Of a stretch of DNA of 5,933 nucleotides, positions 1-5,933 are shown piece by piece (the first letter of the stretch is position 1; every line of letters starts with the position of its first letter). A model generated the notes under the pieces. That model was not told the DNA's origin, did no database searches, and worked only from the letters and a program-made list of their open reading frames with translations. The stretch comes from CAYMSF01 sp964542255 (GTDB lineage Bacteria > Verrucomicrobiota > Lentisphaeria > Victivallales > Victivallaceae), in assembly GCA_964542255.1 (NCBI GenBank), contig CAZITV010000148.1:1-5933 (forward strand), given 5' to 3'. Made by a program: the position numbers and the translations under genes.

Positions 1-791
1 AGCGCTGATTCCATCGCCTCCAGCGGACCTTTTTTAATAATTTCGCGATTGTCCTTAAAATGCGGTGCCGCCGCATTGATTGCGGGAAGAAAATCTTTCA
101 CGATACCGGTGATTTCACCGAGCAGTTTTTCCTTGGGGGTGCTATCAGCCGGTTCGAGCAGTTTCCATCCGGACACCGCATTGACCCGTGCCGCTAATTG
201 GCATAACTCATCAATATCCAAGTCAAATGCCGTGGCTGCCGCATAAGCATAAACATCGTTATGGTAAAAAATTTTCCGGCAATAATCTTCGATGGCTTCG
301 CTGATGAGTTCACGATCATCCGTAACCAGTTCCGTATTCAAGGTTTCGCCACTCTCCACCGCAAACTCACGTAACATTCGTGCGCAAAAACCGTGAATGG
401 TGCAAATCGCGGCGCTGTCAAAATTTGCCAGTGCGCTTTTCAGCCGCAACCTCACCGCGTCCTCGCCGGAATGCCGCACCGCGTTTTCCAAAATTTCCTT
501 GAGTGTGCCTTCCTCAACTGCTGCCAGCCCTTCGATTGCCTGAACAATTTTCGCACGGATGCGCATGATCAATTCCGCCGTGGCTGCCTCGGTAAAAGTT
601 ACCACCAGAATTTGGCTAACTTCCGGTATTGCCGGCACACCGCCGGCTTGCTTGATTCCATCCAGCAGCAAGCGGATAAACAGATGCTCAATCGCGGTGG
701 TTTTGCCGGTGCCGGCGCTCGCTTCCACCAGCACAGGTTTCCCCGCTTCCAGCGGACAAGTAACAGCGTTGAAATTTTTAAAATTCATCAT
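1..791 (-). CDS. recB: RecB, exonuclease V beta subunit, N-terminal part (cut by window edge)
   Basis: RecB is the 3'-to-5' helicase and nuclease subunit of RecBCD, which processes double-strand DNA ends for recombinational repair. The first 263 codons are present, about a fifth of the usual ~1180 residues, so only part of the first SF1 helicase domain is visible; the later helicase motifs and the C-terminal nuclease lie outside. The translation shows the Walker A motif ASAGTGKTT (residues 24-32), motif Ia VVTFTEAATAEL (63-74) and motif Ic TIHGFCARML (131-140), all matching RecB more closely than UvrD or AddA as I recall them. The chosen start is ATG at 791: GGAG lies 7 bases upstream (802-799), inside the end of recC. 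A second ATG follows at once (788) and could serve instead. The ATGA overlap with the recC stop indicates translational coupling and one operon. The frame stays open to the edge, with no sign of damage. Confidence 0.96.
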   Translation of the reverse strand, partial: MMNFKNFNAVTCPLEAGKPVLVEASAGTGKTTAIEHLFIRLLLDGIKQAGGVPAIPEVSQILVVTFTEAATAELIMRIRAKIVQAIEGLAAVEEGTLKEILENAVRHSGEDAVRLRLKSALANFDSAAICTIHGFCARMLREFAVESGETLNTELVTDDRELISEAIEDYCRKIFYHNDVYAYAAATAFDLDIDELCQLAARVNAVSGWKLLEPADSTPKEKLLGEITGIVKDFLPAINAAAPHFKDNREIIKKGPLEAMESA

Positions 792-3700
792 TCCACTTCT
801 CCGTTCAATGCCGCGCAGACCTTTTGGCTGATTTCGACAAATTCATCCACGTCCGGAAACACACCATTGAAACATAATTGAATACAGCGGTCGTCGGCCT
901 CACCCGCGCCCCTATATTCGCTTCCTGTCCAAACCGTTTGCGCCGCGCGCAGCGCCTCATCCATATCATTATTTTTCACGATTCTGCCGCAATATTCCTG
1001 AGAGGCAACCGGAAAAAACGGCAATGGGCGCGTCATCCCAATGACATAATAATACAATAAAACTTGCAGCGCCGCGCGCGCCGCTTCTTTCCCGCACGCA
1101 GGATAATCCTCAACGCCGTCTTCTCCTACCAATTTAGCCGCTACCGGCGTTTCTCCGAGATTCGCCGCTAAGCGGCTGATTTGCGCCGCAGTTCGGTCTT
1201 TCTCTTTGATTTTAGCGCACCGTCCCAGCACCAAAGTCGCGCCGCCGTCAGCGATAAAAATTCGCGGAAAGTACCCTTCCAGGGTTATCGGCAACTGCGA
1301 AATGATGTTTTCAGGCGGAAGAACATAATCCACCACAAAATTTTCCTTTGCGCCAAGCGCCATTACGGTGTTTTTGGTAATATGGGCTATCTTATCGGCG
1401 ACACTTCTGGCAGTGGCACAAACTTCCGCAAGCTGTGCTTGCCCTAGGGAACATGGCGGCAAATCGCCAGAACAGCACAATGCGCGCCGCTTGGCGGAAA
1501 TTTGCTTCTCGTCTCCGGACAGCATAACATCCAGCAAATCCTGCTTGATTTGATAAATTTCAAATGCTTTAACATCCATCGGCTCGCTGGCATCAAACTC
1601 GCTTTCCGCCGAAACTTCAGGATTGACATTCAAACGGTGGCGCAAAAAATATTTAGCCGGGTTTTTATAAAATTCAATCAAGCTGGACAAAGGCAAAATT
1701 CCATCATCAAACGAAGGCGGCGGCAGTGTCACCTGACAAAAAATTCGCCGCGCGTCGGGGGCGCGCTCCGCGTTTTTTTTCGCCGCCACGAGATTTTTTT
1801 GGGAATAGGAATGCAAGTTCGGCTCGGAACCGTCAAAGTACCTGCGGCTGAATGGATGCAAGGGATGCTTGAGTTGGACGAAATCACCAATAGATTTGAA
1901 ACCGCAAGGGGGCAGGTAATCATACCGCACCAGATAATCGAGCAATTCACTGACCAGCACACTTGGCGGCAACTCACAATTGTCCTTGATATCCTGACCA
2001 AGGTAGCTAAGATAAAAGACATCGCGCGCACTAATCAAACTCTCCAAAAACTGCGCCCGATCATCAGCCCGCAACGAATGGTCGCCCAGACGCGCCCCGC
2101 CCTGCCCAAGCAAATCCAAACTGTCCCGGAACGACAAACGGGGGAAATCACCCTCATTCATCCCCAGCAAACATATCACCCTCGCCGGCAAACTGCGCAA
2201 CGCTTTCATCTCGCAGAACGTAACTCCGCCTCGGAGAAATCCTCCGGTGCTTACCGTCCGGTCAAACTCCGCAGCCAGCAAATATTCAAAAACTACCCGC
2301 GAAAATTCCATCCCCGGCGGTGCGATTAAAGCACGACAAACCGAATCCCGTAACCCCTGCACCGCGGCAGTATGCGGTTCTTCATCGCTGAAAAACAGGC
2401 GGATGACATCAAGGGCGAAATCGCGCCAATACTCCGCGTTACGCGCCACTCCGGCTTCAAGCAGCCGTTCCCGCAGCGCAAACAATTCCTCCATGAATTC
2501 GCTGAATTTTCCGAGCAATGCGGCGCTTGCTTCGGGAACCATAGCGCTTACCGCGATGTCACCGGACGCGCCATCAGCAAATACCGGCACGGCGTCATCG
2601 CCCAGTGAGCCGAAAGCAAAAGATGCCTGCAGCCGTGCCAAGCCTGCCCGCCAGGAGTTGGCATCAAATTCGACTCCGAGCGTTTCCTTACGAAAATCGG
2701 CGTCAATTCCCCATTTGATGTTGGTGCCGCGAATCCAGTTCCGCAGCAGCGGCATTTCATCGTCACTAATGCCAAATTTGGCGAAAACCGCCGGGACTTC
2801 CAGCAAAGCCAAAACTTCCATAACCGTGAAGCGCCCGGAAGCAATTTTTAAAAATCCGGCCAGTGCTCCGGACTCCACGCCGTAACGTTGGCGAATATCA
2901 GCGATGGTCGCGAAAAAGTAGCCGGGGGCGTCCGGTGGAAGATTTTTAAATACCGCATCCAGGTAAGGGGCGTATTTCGCCATATCCGGCACCAGCACCA
3001 TTATTTCATGCGGTTTCAAATTGGGCAAACGCTTGAAGCAGTCAAGCAAAAAATCACGCAGTATCTCGGTTTCACGCATCAAGCTATGGCAGGAACCAAT
3101 CCGCAAGCTGAAATCATCGGCGGCAACCTGAAAATCGCCGGCTCCGGGTTCGCGCGCCTCAAGCACATCCTGCTGAATCCGCGACAACAACGTCGGCGGC
3201 GCGTCATTCCCGCAAAAACAATCCTCGCGCTGCGCTTCATCAAGGCTATTGACTAATTGGAAAAATTCCCGGCCTTGCCCGCCGCAATCACGCAACAGCG
3301 GATTTATAAATTGTTCCGCGTCATCCGCCACCGGCGGCGCGTCATCACCTTCTCCGGCAATCATCGCCCGGCGCATCCGCGCCAGCTCTTGCCGCGCCAC
3401 TTGTTTGCCGGAACGGTATTCCTCCCAAATCTGCTCGCGGCACGGCACCAGATAATATAAATTAACCTCGCAGACCTTAGATGCCGCATAGATTATATCC
3501 AAATATGCCGGCGGCAAAGTGGTGAAACCGAAAAAAAATACCCGGCGCAACTTTGCCAGTTGCTCGAATACCACCGGCAAGGTTTTCGCCTTAGGATATA
3601 TCTCGGGGTAAATCTGCTCCAGCAACAGGCGGTAAAATGCAGAAAATGTTTCGGGATTAAGTTGATGCCACAGTGCCCGCTGCCAGGTACAGTCCGGCAG

Positions 3701-4198
3701 GCGGTCAGACAGGCAAGGCCGGTTTCCGCGCCACGCCTCCACCCAGTCCGGGCGGAACAACGCGTAATTATCCAGCAAATCTGCGAGTTTCTCCGCGATC
3801 TGAATTCGCCTCAATCCATCGGCATCGTGTTGCAAATACTGCCGGATGAACTCATCGCCGTCGGCGTGGAAACGCGGCAGCAATTCGAAGATTTTCCATG
3901 CCAGCTCCGAAGTTGAAACCGGCATAGCGATTTTGGTTGCCGCTGCCAGCGGCCGAAAAAGGTATTCGTTGATAAAGGCTTTTGGGAATGGGCATTTAAA
4001 ATTGGCGGCGATCCCGTTGTGTTTTGCCAACTGCATCGAGAGCCAGCGGGCCATTCCGCCGCTCTGCACGACAATCATTTCGGAATTGAAAATATTTTCA
4101 GCTGGTTCGCTTAATTTTTCCGCCAGTTTCCCGGCCAGAAAATCCAAGCGGTTGCCATAGATAAGATGAAAATTGTGGTTTTCGCTAATTACGCTCAT
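788..4198 (-). CDS. recC: RecC, exonuclease V gamma subunit
   Basis: RecC is the scaffold subunit of RecBCD; it splits the duplex and scans the 3' strand for Chi. It has a helicase-like fold without ATPase motifs and a dead nuclease-like C-terminus, consistent with no Walker A here. The product is 1136 residues against 1122 in E. coli and looks full length. Blocks recognisable against E. coli RecC by eye are the N-terminal YGNRLD (14-19), VQSGGMARWL (44-53), GIAANF (62-67), ADLLDNYALFRPDW (139-152), GFTTLPPAYL (224-233), WIRGTNIKWGID (488-499), VICLLGMNEGDFPR (674-687) and PSVLVSELLDYL (745-756). The start is ATG at 4198, 15 residues before the conserved YGNRLD; GGAG lies 3 bases upstream, which is close. 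An in-frame TTG at 4231 would add 11 residues but has no ribosome binding site. The gene ends in TGA overlapping the recB start. Several residues expected to contact Chi differ (see findings). Confidence 0.97.
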   Translation of the reverse strand: MSVISENHNFHLIYGNRLDFLAGKLAEKLSEPAENIFNSEMIVVQSGGMARWLSMQLAKHNGIAANFKCPFPKAFINEYLFRPLAAATKIAMPVSTSELAWKIFELLPRFHADGDEFIRQYLQHDADGLRRIQIAEKLADLLDNYALFRPDWVEAWRGNRPCLSDRLPDCTWQRALWHQLNPETFSAFYRLLLEQIYPEIYPKAKTLPVVFEQLAKLRRVFFFGFTTLPPAYLDIIYAASKVCEVNLYYLVPCREQIWEEYRSGKQVARQELARMRRAMIAGEGDDAPPVADDAEQFINPLLRDCGGQGREFFQLVNSLDEAQREDCFCGNDAPPTLLSRIQQDVLEAREPGAGDFQVAADDFSLRIGSCHSLMRETEILRDFLLDCFKRLPNLKPHEIMVLVPDMAKYAPYLDAVFKNLPPDAPGYFFATIADIRQRYGVESGALAGFLKIASGRFTVMEVLALLEVPAVFAKFGISDDEMPLLRNWIRGTNIKWGIDADFRKETLGVEFDANSWRAGLARLQASFAFGSLGDDAVPVFADGASGDIAVSAMVPEASAALLGKFSEFMEELFALRERLLEAGVARNAEYWRDFALDVIRLFFSDEEPHTAAVQGLRDSVCRALIAPPGMEFSRVVFEYLLAAEFDRTVSTGGFLRGGVTFCEMKALRSLPARVICLLGMNEGDFPRLSFRDSLDLLGQGGARLGDHSLRADDRAQFLESLISARDVFYLSYLGQDIKDNCELPPSVLVSELLDYLVRYDYLPPCGFKSIGDFVQLKHPLHPFSRRYFDGSEPNLHSYSQKNLVAAKKNAERAPDARRIFCQVTLPPPSFDDGILPLSSLIEFYKNPAKYFLRHRLNVNPEVSAESEFDASEPMDVKAFEIYQIKQDLLDVMLSGDEKQISAKRRALCCSGDLPPCSLGQAQLAEVCATARSVADKIAHITKNTVMALGAKENFVVDYVLPPENIISQLPITLEGYFPRIFIADGGATLVLGRCAKIKEKDRTAAQISRLAANLGETPVAAKLVGEDGVEDYPACGKEAARAALQVLLYYYVIGMTRPLPFFPVASQEYCGRIVKNNDMDEALRAAQTVWTGSEYRGAGEADDRCIQLCFNGVFPDVDEFVEISQKVCAALNGEVE
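799..802 (-). promoter_or_regulatory. Ribosome binding site of recB, inside recC
   Basis: GGAG on the minus strand lies 7 bases before the ATG at 791 and 10 before the ATG at 788. The better spacing favours the first ATG, which gives the four-base ATGA overlap with the recC stop. Because the site lies within the last recC codons, ribosomes finishing recC can reinitiate directly on recB. Confidence 0.65.
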
Positions 4199-4201
4199 TT
4201 T

Positions 4202-4205
4202 CTCC
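4202..4205 (-). promoter_or_regulatory. Probable ribosome binding site of recC
   Basis: GGAG on the minus strand is followed by AAA and the ATG at 4198. The 3-base spacing is shorter than optimal, which may mean modest translation. It still decides the start, because the upstream in-frame TTG at 4231 has no purine-rich element before it. Confidence 0.5.
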
Positions 4206-4240
4206 GCACTGCCCTCTTTCAGTACAAACAATCAAAACGC

Positions 4241-4260
4241 AAAAAAACTGCTGTTGCAGT
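4241..4260 (-). terminator. Short terminator-like hairpin just upstream of recC
   Basis: On the minus strand ACTGC (4260-4256) pairs with GCAGT (4251-4247) around a four-base loop AACA and is followed by six Ts (4246-4241). The T-run is textbook, but the stem is only five base pairs, so efficiency is doubtful. It lies 42 bases before the recC ATG, where it could end an upstream transcript or act as an attenuator in a recC leader. Confidence 0.4.
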
Positions 4261-4268
4261 GATATCAC
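4259..4268. promoter_or_regulatory. Perfect palindrome GTGATATCAC upstream of recC, possible operator
   Basis: Ten bases read identically on both strands. The palindrome sits about 60 bases before the recC start and shares two bases with the terminator-like stem. It does not match LexA boxes known to me (CTGT-N8-ACAG or GAAC-N4-GTTC). Symmetry suits a dimeric regulator, but a single 10-base palindrome can arise by chance in AT-rich DNA. Confidence 0.2.
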
Positions 4269-4456
4269 GAGAAACCGTAAAAAATACACTAAACAAGTAT
4301 CGCACAGTACCCCGTGAATTTTTTGTGATTTGCCCGGAATATTTCTGAAGGTATGCAATTTACAGGCGAACACAACAACATTCAAGAGAAGGCGAAAATG
4401 TAAAAGTTATTTTGAACGGCTCCTCAATATTATCAAACTCAATAACTATCGTGCTT

Positions 4457-4538
4457 CGCGGTTTTGAAAACCAAACCACATAATGGCGCCCCCTCACTTG
4501 CAGCGCGCCAATAACGCAAATCAATAACCAAAACCGCG
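4457..4538 (-). repeat. Nested inverted repeats in the hpf-recC gap
   Basis: The outer arms are CGCGGTTTTG and CAAAACCGCG, a perfect 10-bp pair (minus strand 4538-4529 with 4466-4457). Inside them TTGGCGC-type arms pair (4513-4505 with 4489-4481; six perfect bp, one A:A mismatch, two more bp) around a 15-base loop. The downstream outer arm also forms a small local palindrome, GGTTTT-G-AAAACC (4460-4472). As RNA this would fold as a long outer stem enclosing an inner hairpin. It could belong to a leader or small RNA, or to a chance structure. Confidence 0.4.
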
Positions 4539-4555
4539 CAAACAACTCTATAGAA

Positions 4556-4589
4556 TGAGCTAAATTTAAAGTTATTTAAATTCAGCTCA
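4556..4589 (-). terminator. Strong hairpin after hpf, likely terminator of the lptB-hpf transcript
   Basis: Fifteen consecutive positions pair (4556-4570 with 4575-4589) around a four-base loop. The only imperfection, 4562 against 4583, is A:C on the plus strand but a G:U wobble in minus-strand RNA, so the structure is better in the hpf transcript. It starts 28 bases after the hpf stop. The following bases on the minus strand (TTCTATAG) are only partly T-rich, so this is not a canonical intrinsic terminator; it may instead protect the 3' end. A weaker 6-bp stem (4601-4606 with 4615-4620) overlaps the stop codon and is followed by TTGTTATTTT. Confidence 0.5.
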
Positions 4590-4617
4590 AAATAACAAGC
4601 TAACTGCAGAAAGCCAG

Positions 4618-4968
4618 TTATTCCTTATCCTTATCTTCAGCGTCACATGAGCATACGCAACCCATGTGTTCTTTGCCGCGGTGATCCTGCAGTTTATCAA
4701 TCAAATGGGTAATCTGATGGTCAATTTTTGCAATAGCGGCATCAATGGACTGATACATATCGCGTGATTCGTCATCAGCTTCGAAGGTATGATTTTTCAT
4801 ATTGACAATAACTTCTGCTTTGCAGCGGTCTTTTTCGACGTCCAGCACGACTTTGACGCTGGTGATTTTCAACTGCGGTACATCAAGCACGCCGTTGAGT
4901 TTGCCTTCAATGTGTGCTTTCATAGCATCAGTTACAGTAACATGACGACCAGAAATGGTAATCTGCAT
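4618..4968 (-). CDS. hpf: Short ribosome hibernation promoting factor (HPF/RaiA family)
   Basis: Hpf binds the decoding region of the 30S subunit and holds ribosomes inactive when growth stops. The 116-residue product covers one beta-alpha-beta-beta-beta-alpha domain: MQITISGRHVTVTDAMKAHI (1-20) is the first strand and helix, residues 37-64 give the strands with the basic EKDRCK stretch (45-50), and DMYQSIDAAIAKIDHQI (70-86) opens the last helix with the family hallmark DMY-x-x-ID. Length fits short Hpf (E. coli ~95); the C-terminal dimerisation domain of long HPF (~180 residues) is absent. Residues 97-116 form an extra tail with H101, C104, C106 and C108 followed by an acidic end, which I do not know from characterised Hpf. 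The start is fixed by AGGAG six bases upstream. It lies 67 bases after lptB, probably co-transcribed, although a hairpin separates them. The stop is TAA at 4620. Confidence 0.95.
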   Translation of the reverse strand: MQITISGRHVTVTDAMKAHIEGKLNGVLDVPQLKITSVKVVLDVEKDRCKAEVIVNMKNHTFEADDESRDMYQSIDAAIAKIDHQITHLIDKLQDHRGKEHMGCVCSCDAEDKDKE

Positions 4969-4974
4969 GATTGT

Positions 4975-4979
4975 CTCCT
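4975..4979 (-). promoter_or_regulatory. Strong ribosome binding site of hpf
   Basis: AGGAG on the minus strand (within TAGGAGAC) lies six bases before the ATG at 4968. It is the best ribosome binding site in the window and settles the hpf start, which agrees with the usual N-terminus of the family. Confidence 0.85.
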
Positions 4980-4992
4980 AATTTAATATTAT

Positions 4993-5027
4993 TTGAGCCG
5001 TCTTCAAAAACATTTTGTACGGCTCAA
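4993..5027 (-). repeat. Hairpin between lptB and hpf
   Basis: TTGAGCCGT (4993-5001) and ACGGCTCAA (5019-5027) form a perfect 9-bp stem. Within the loop CAAAA (5005-5009) pairs with TTTTG (5013-5017) around a three-base loop, giving an extended two-part stem. On the minus strand it is followed by AATAATATTAAAT, not a T-run, so it is not a standard intrinsic terminator. It starts 8 bases after the lptB stop and ends 13 bases before the hpf ribosome binding site. An RNA-processing or stabilising element setting different lptB and hpf levels is a reasonable guess. Confidence 0.5.
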
Positions 5028-5035
5028 CTTACTTA

Positions 5036-5779
5036 CTACATTGTAAATTGCGGTCCCAGATAAGTTTCCCGTGCCTTTTCATCATTGACCAAAAAATTGC
5101 TGTCACCTTCCAGCAGAACTTTGCCCTGCGCCATCAAATAGGCACGGTCAACTACTGAAAGCGTTTCGCGGACATTGTGGTCTGTAATCAGAATCCCCAG
5201 ATTTTTTTGTTTAAGCTGGAAAATAATCTGCTGAACATCATACACTGCAATCGGGTCAACGCCGCTGAATGGTTCGTCCAGCAGGATAAAAGAAGGATTG
5301 GTAACCAGTGCCCGGGTAATTTCTAACCGGCGCCGTTCACCGCCGCTCAAGGTCATGGCTTTCTGTTTTGCCAGCGGAGTCAACTCCAGCTCGTTCAGCA
5401 ATTCTTCTAATCTGGCGAACCGTTCTTTGCGTGAAATATCCAGCGTTTCCAGAATTGCCAAAATATTCTGTTCCACTGTCAATTTTCTAAATATTGATGG
5501 TTCCTGCGCGAGATATCCCATTCCAAGCCGTGCCCGCTTAAACATTGGCATTTTGCTGATATCTGTGCCCCGGAAGAAGATTGAGCCGGCATCTTGTTTC
5601 ACCAAGCCCATAATCATATAGAAACTGGTGGTTTTTCCGGCGCCATTTGGTCCCAGCAGTCCGACCACTTCGCCTGCTTGAACGTGCATCGAAACTCCGT
5701 TGACAACACGTTTGCCGTGATATGCCTTAACCAAGTTTTCCGCCCGTATCAAATAATTATTATTTACTGTTTCAGTCAT
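5036..5779 (-). CDS. lptB: LptB, ATP-binding protein of the LPS transport complex
   Basis: LptB is the cytoplasmic ATPase dimer that drives LptF/LptG to extract lipopolysaccharide from the inner membrane and push it along the LptC-LptA bridge. The 247-residue product (E. coli 241) has every ABC ATPase element: Walker A GPNGAGKT (43-50), Q-loop at Q92, signature LSGGERR (144-150), Walker B FILLDEP (164-170), D-loop SGVD (172-175) and switch histidine H201. LptB-specific wording includes RARLGMGYL (82-90), SIFRKLTVEQNI (95-106) and the terminal YLG (240-242), which separates it from amino-acid transport ATPases such as LivF. The start is ATG at 5779; an in-frame TTG at 5794 would add five residues but has no ribosome binding site. 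The binding site for the ATG is itself weak (GAAAGA). The gene ends in tandem stops TAG-TAA. The lptA/lptC partners are not in the window, and the reading frame is intact. Confidence 0.96.
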   Translation of the reverse strand: MTETVNNNYLIRAENLVKAYHGKRVVNGVSMHVQAGEVVGLLGPNGAGKTTSFYMIMGLVKQDAGSIFFRGTDISKMPMFKRARLGMGYLAQEPSIFRKLTVEQNILAILETLDISRKERFARLEELLNELELTPLAKQKAMTLSGGERRRLEITRALVTNPSFILLDEPFSGVDPIAVYDVQQIIFQLKQKNLGILITDHNVRETLSVVDRAYLMAQGKVLLEGDSNFLVNDEKARETYLGPQFTM

Positions 5780-5933
5780 CGAGTTATCTTTCAATTTTGC
5801 GGTGAAGTTTCAGCCATAAAAATACTGAATCAGCAGTGCCCGCTATGACGCTAAACTATCACAATTTTGCTGATGTTCAAGCCGTAATTATTCACAACAA
5901 CAAAAAAACTATATTTCTTTGGTAATCGGGGGG

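Larger units (their letters stand above)
4199..4617. other. 419-base gap between hpf and recC with several inverted repeats, no convincing gene
   Basis: This stretch looks more AT-rich than the flanking genes. On the minus strand a 61-codon frame (4545-4360, TTG start) has a hydrophobic beginning but no properly spaced ribosome binding site and no family I recognise. Longer frames on either strand run into recC or overlap the structures. What the gap does hold, in minus-strand order, is a strong hairpin just after hpf (4589-4556), nested inverted repeats (4538-4457), a perfect palindrome (4268-4259) and a short stem followed by a T-run (4260-4241). No promoter with both hexamers convincing was found. 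A small RNA or a recC leader is possible; neither is proven. Confidence 0.6.

Noticed and set aside
725..732. An exact match to the E. coli Chi octamer GCTGGTGG on the minus strand inside recB
   Set aside because: It falls on ordinary codons for Leu-Val-Glu, and one chance match in about 12 kb of sequence over both strands is not surprising. The inferred Chi-contact residues of this RecC also differ from E. coli.
1502..2329. A 275-codon open frame on the plus strand
   Set aside because: It is antisense to recC, rich in Q, R and I in a pattern expected from a reversed coding strand, and matches no family I recognise. recC is clearly the real gene.
2247..2885. A 212-codon serine, alanine and proline-rich frame on the plus strand
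   Set aside because: It lies wholly opposite recC, and its composition is what the complement of a GC-biased gene gives. There is no domain and no independent support.
4185..4385. A 66-codon minus-strand frame running into the start of recC
   Set aside because: It is in another frame over the recC start region, uses TTG, passes through the T-run of the terminator-like stem, and looks like chance.
4360..4545. A 61-codon minus-strand frame with a hydrophobic N-terminus and a CCC near its end
   Set aside because: It needs a TTG start, the purines before it (AGAG) touch the start codon instead of being spaced from it, and it overlaps the nested inverted repeats. No family is recognisable. A real small membrane or secreted peptide cannot be excluded, but the evidence is too thin.
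5791..5817. An eight-codon ATG frame (MAETSPQN) just upstream of lptB, similar in its first codons to the lptB start (MTET)
   Set aside because: It has no ribosome binding site and is out of frame with lptB. The likeness rests on a short imperfect direct repeat around ATG-x-CTGAAAC. A leader peptide is possible but unsupported.
5829..5874. A 7-bp inverted repeat (ATCAGCA and TGCTGAT) upstream of lptB with a 32-base spacer
   Set aside because: The arms are short and far apart with little further pairing between them, which is within chance expectation.
5853..5880. A possible promoter for lptB, TTGAAC with TAGTTT 16 bases later on the minus strand
   Set aside because: The -10 matches only three of six consensus bases, so it does not stand out in AT-rich DNA.
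5909..5933. Short open ends at the right edge that could be the tail of an upstream gene such as lptA
   Set aside because: Fewer than ten codons are visible before a stop in the most plausible frame (ending TAG at 5911-5909). No residues identify a family, so it cannot be called.

Overview
The window carries four protein-coding genes, all transcribed right to left on the minus strand. In transcription order they are lptB (ATP-binding protein of the lipopolysaccharide exporter), hpf (short ribosome hibernation factor), recC and the 5' part of recB (two subunits of the RecBCD helicase-nuclease). The left edge cuts recB after about 263 codons, so most of RecB and any recD lie outside. LptB implies a Gram-negative, LPS-type outer membrane. 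The lptB-hpf pairing resembles the proteobacterial lptB-rpoN-hpf neighbourhood, but rpoN is missing between them. The wording of LptB (for example GYLAQEPSIFRK where proteobacteria usually have GYLPQEASIFRK) recalls proteins of the Planctomycetes-Verrucomicrobia-Lentisphaerae group. That placement is an inference from memory, not a database result.

Layout: 5780-5933 is an AT-rich stretch upstream of lptB with no gene I can support. lptB (5036-5779) is followed by 67 bases holding a strong hairpin, then hpf (4618-4968), which has the clearest ribosome binding site in the window. Between hpf and recC are 419 bases without a convincing gene. This gap holds a 15-bp hairpin that probably ends the hpf transcript, a set of nested inverted repeats, a perfect 10-bp palindrome, and a short stem with a T-run only 42 bases before the recC start. 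recC (788-4198) and recB (1-791) overlap by four bases as ATGA and are very likely co-translated.

How the genes work together: RecB and RecC, with an expected RecD, would form the double-strand-break repair and DNA-degrading enzyme. lptB and hpf are envelope and translation housekeeping genes with no direct link to it, and the gap with terminator-like structures suggests separate transcripts. I find no mobile element, CRISPR array, tRNA, rRNA or defence system. The most useful leads are the structured gap before recC, changes at inferred Chi-contact positions in RecC, and an unusual cysteine-rich tail on Hpf. The window is otherwise ordinary core genome.
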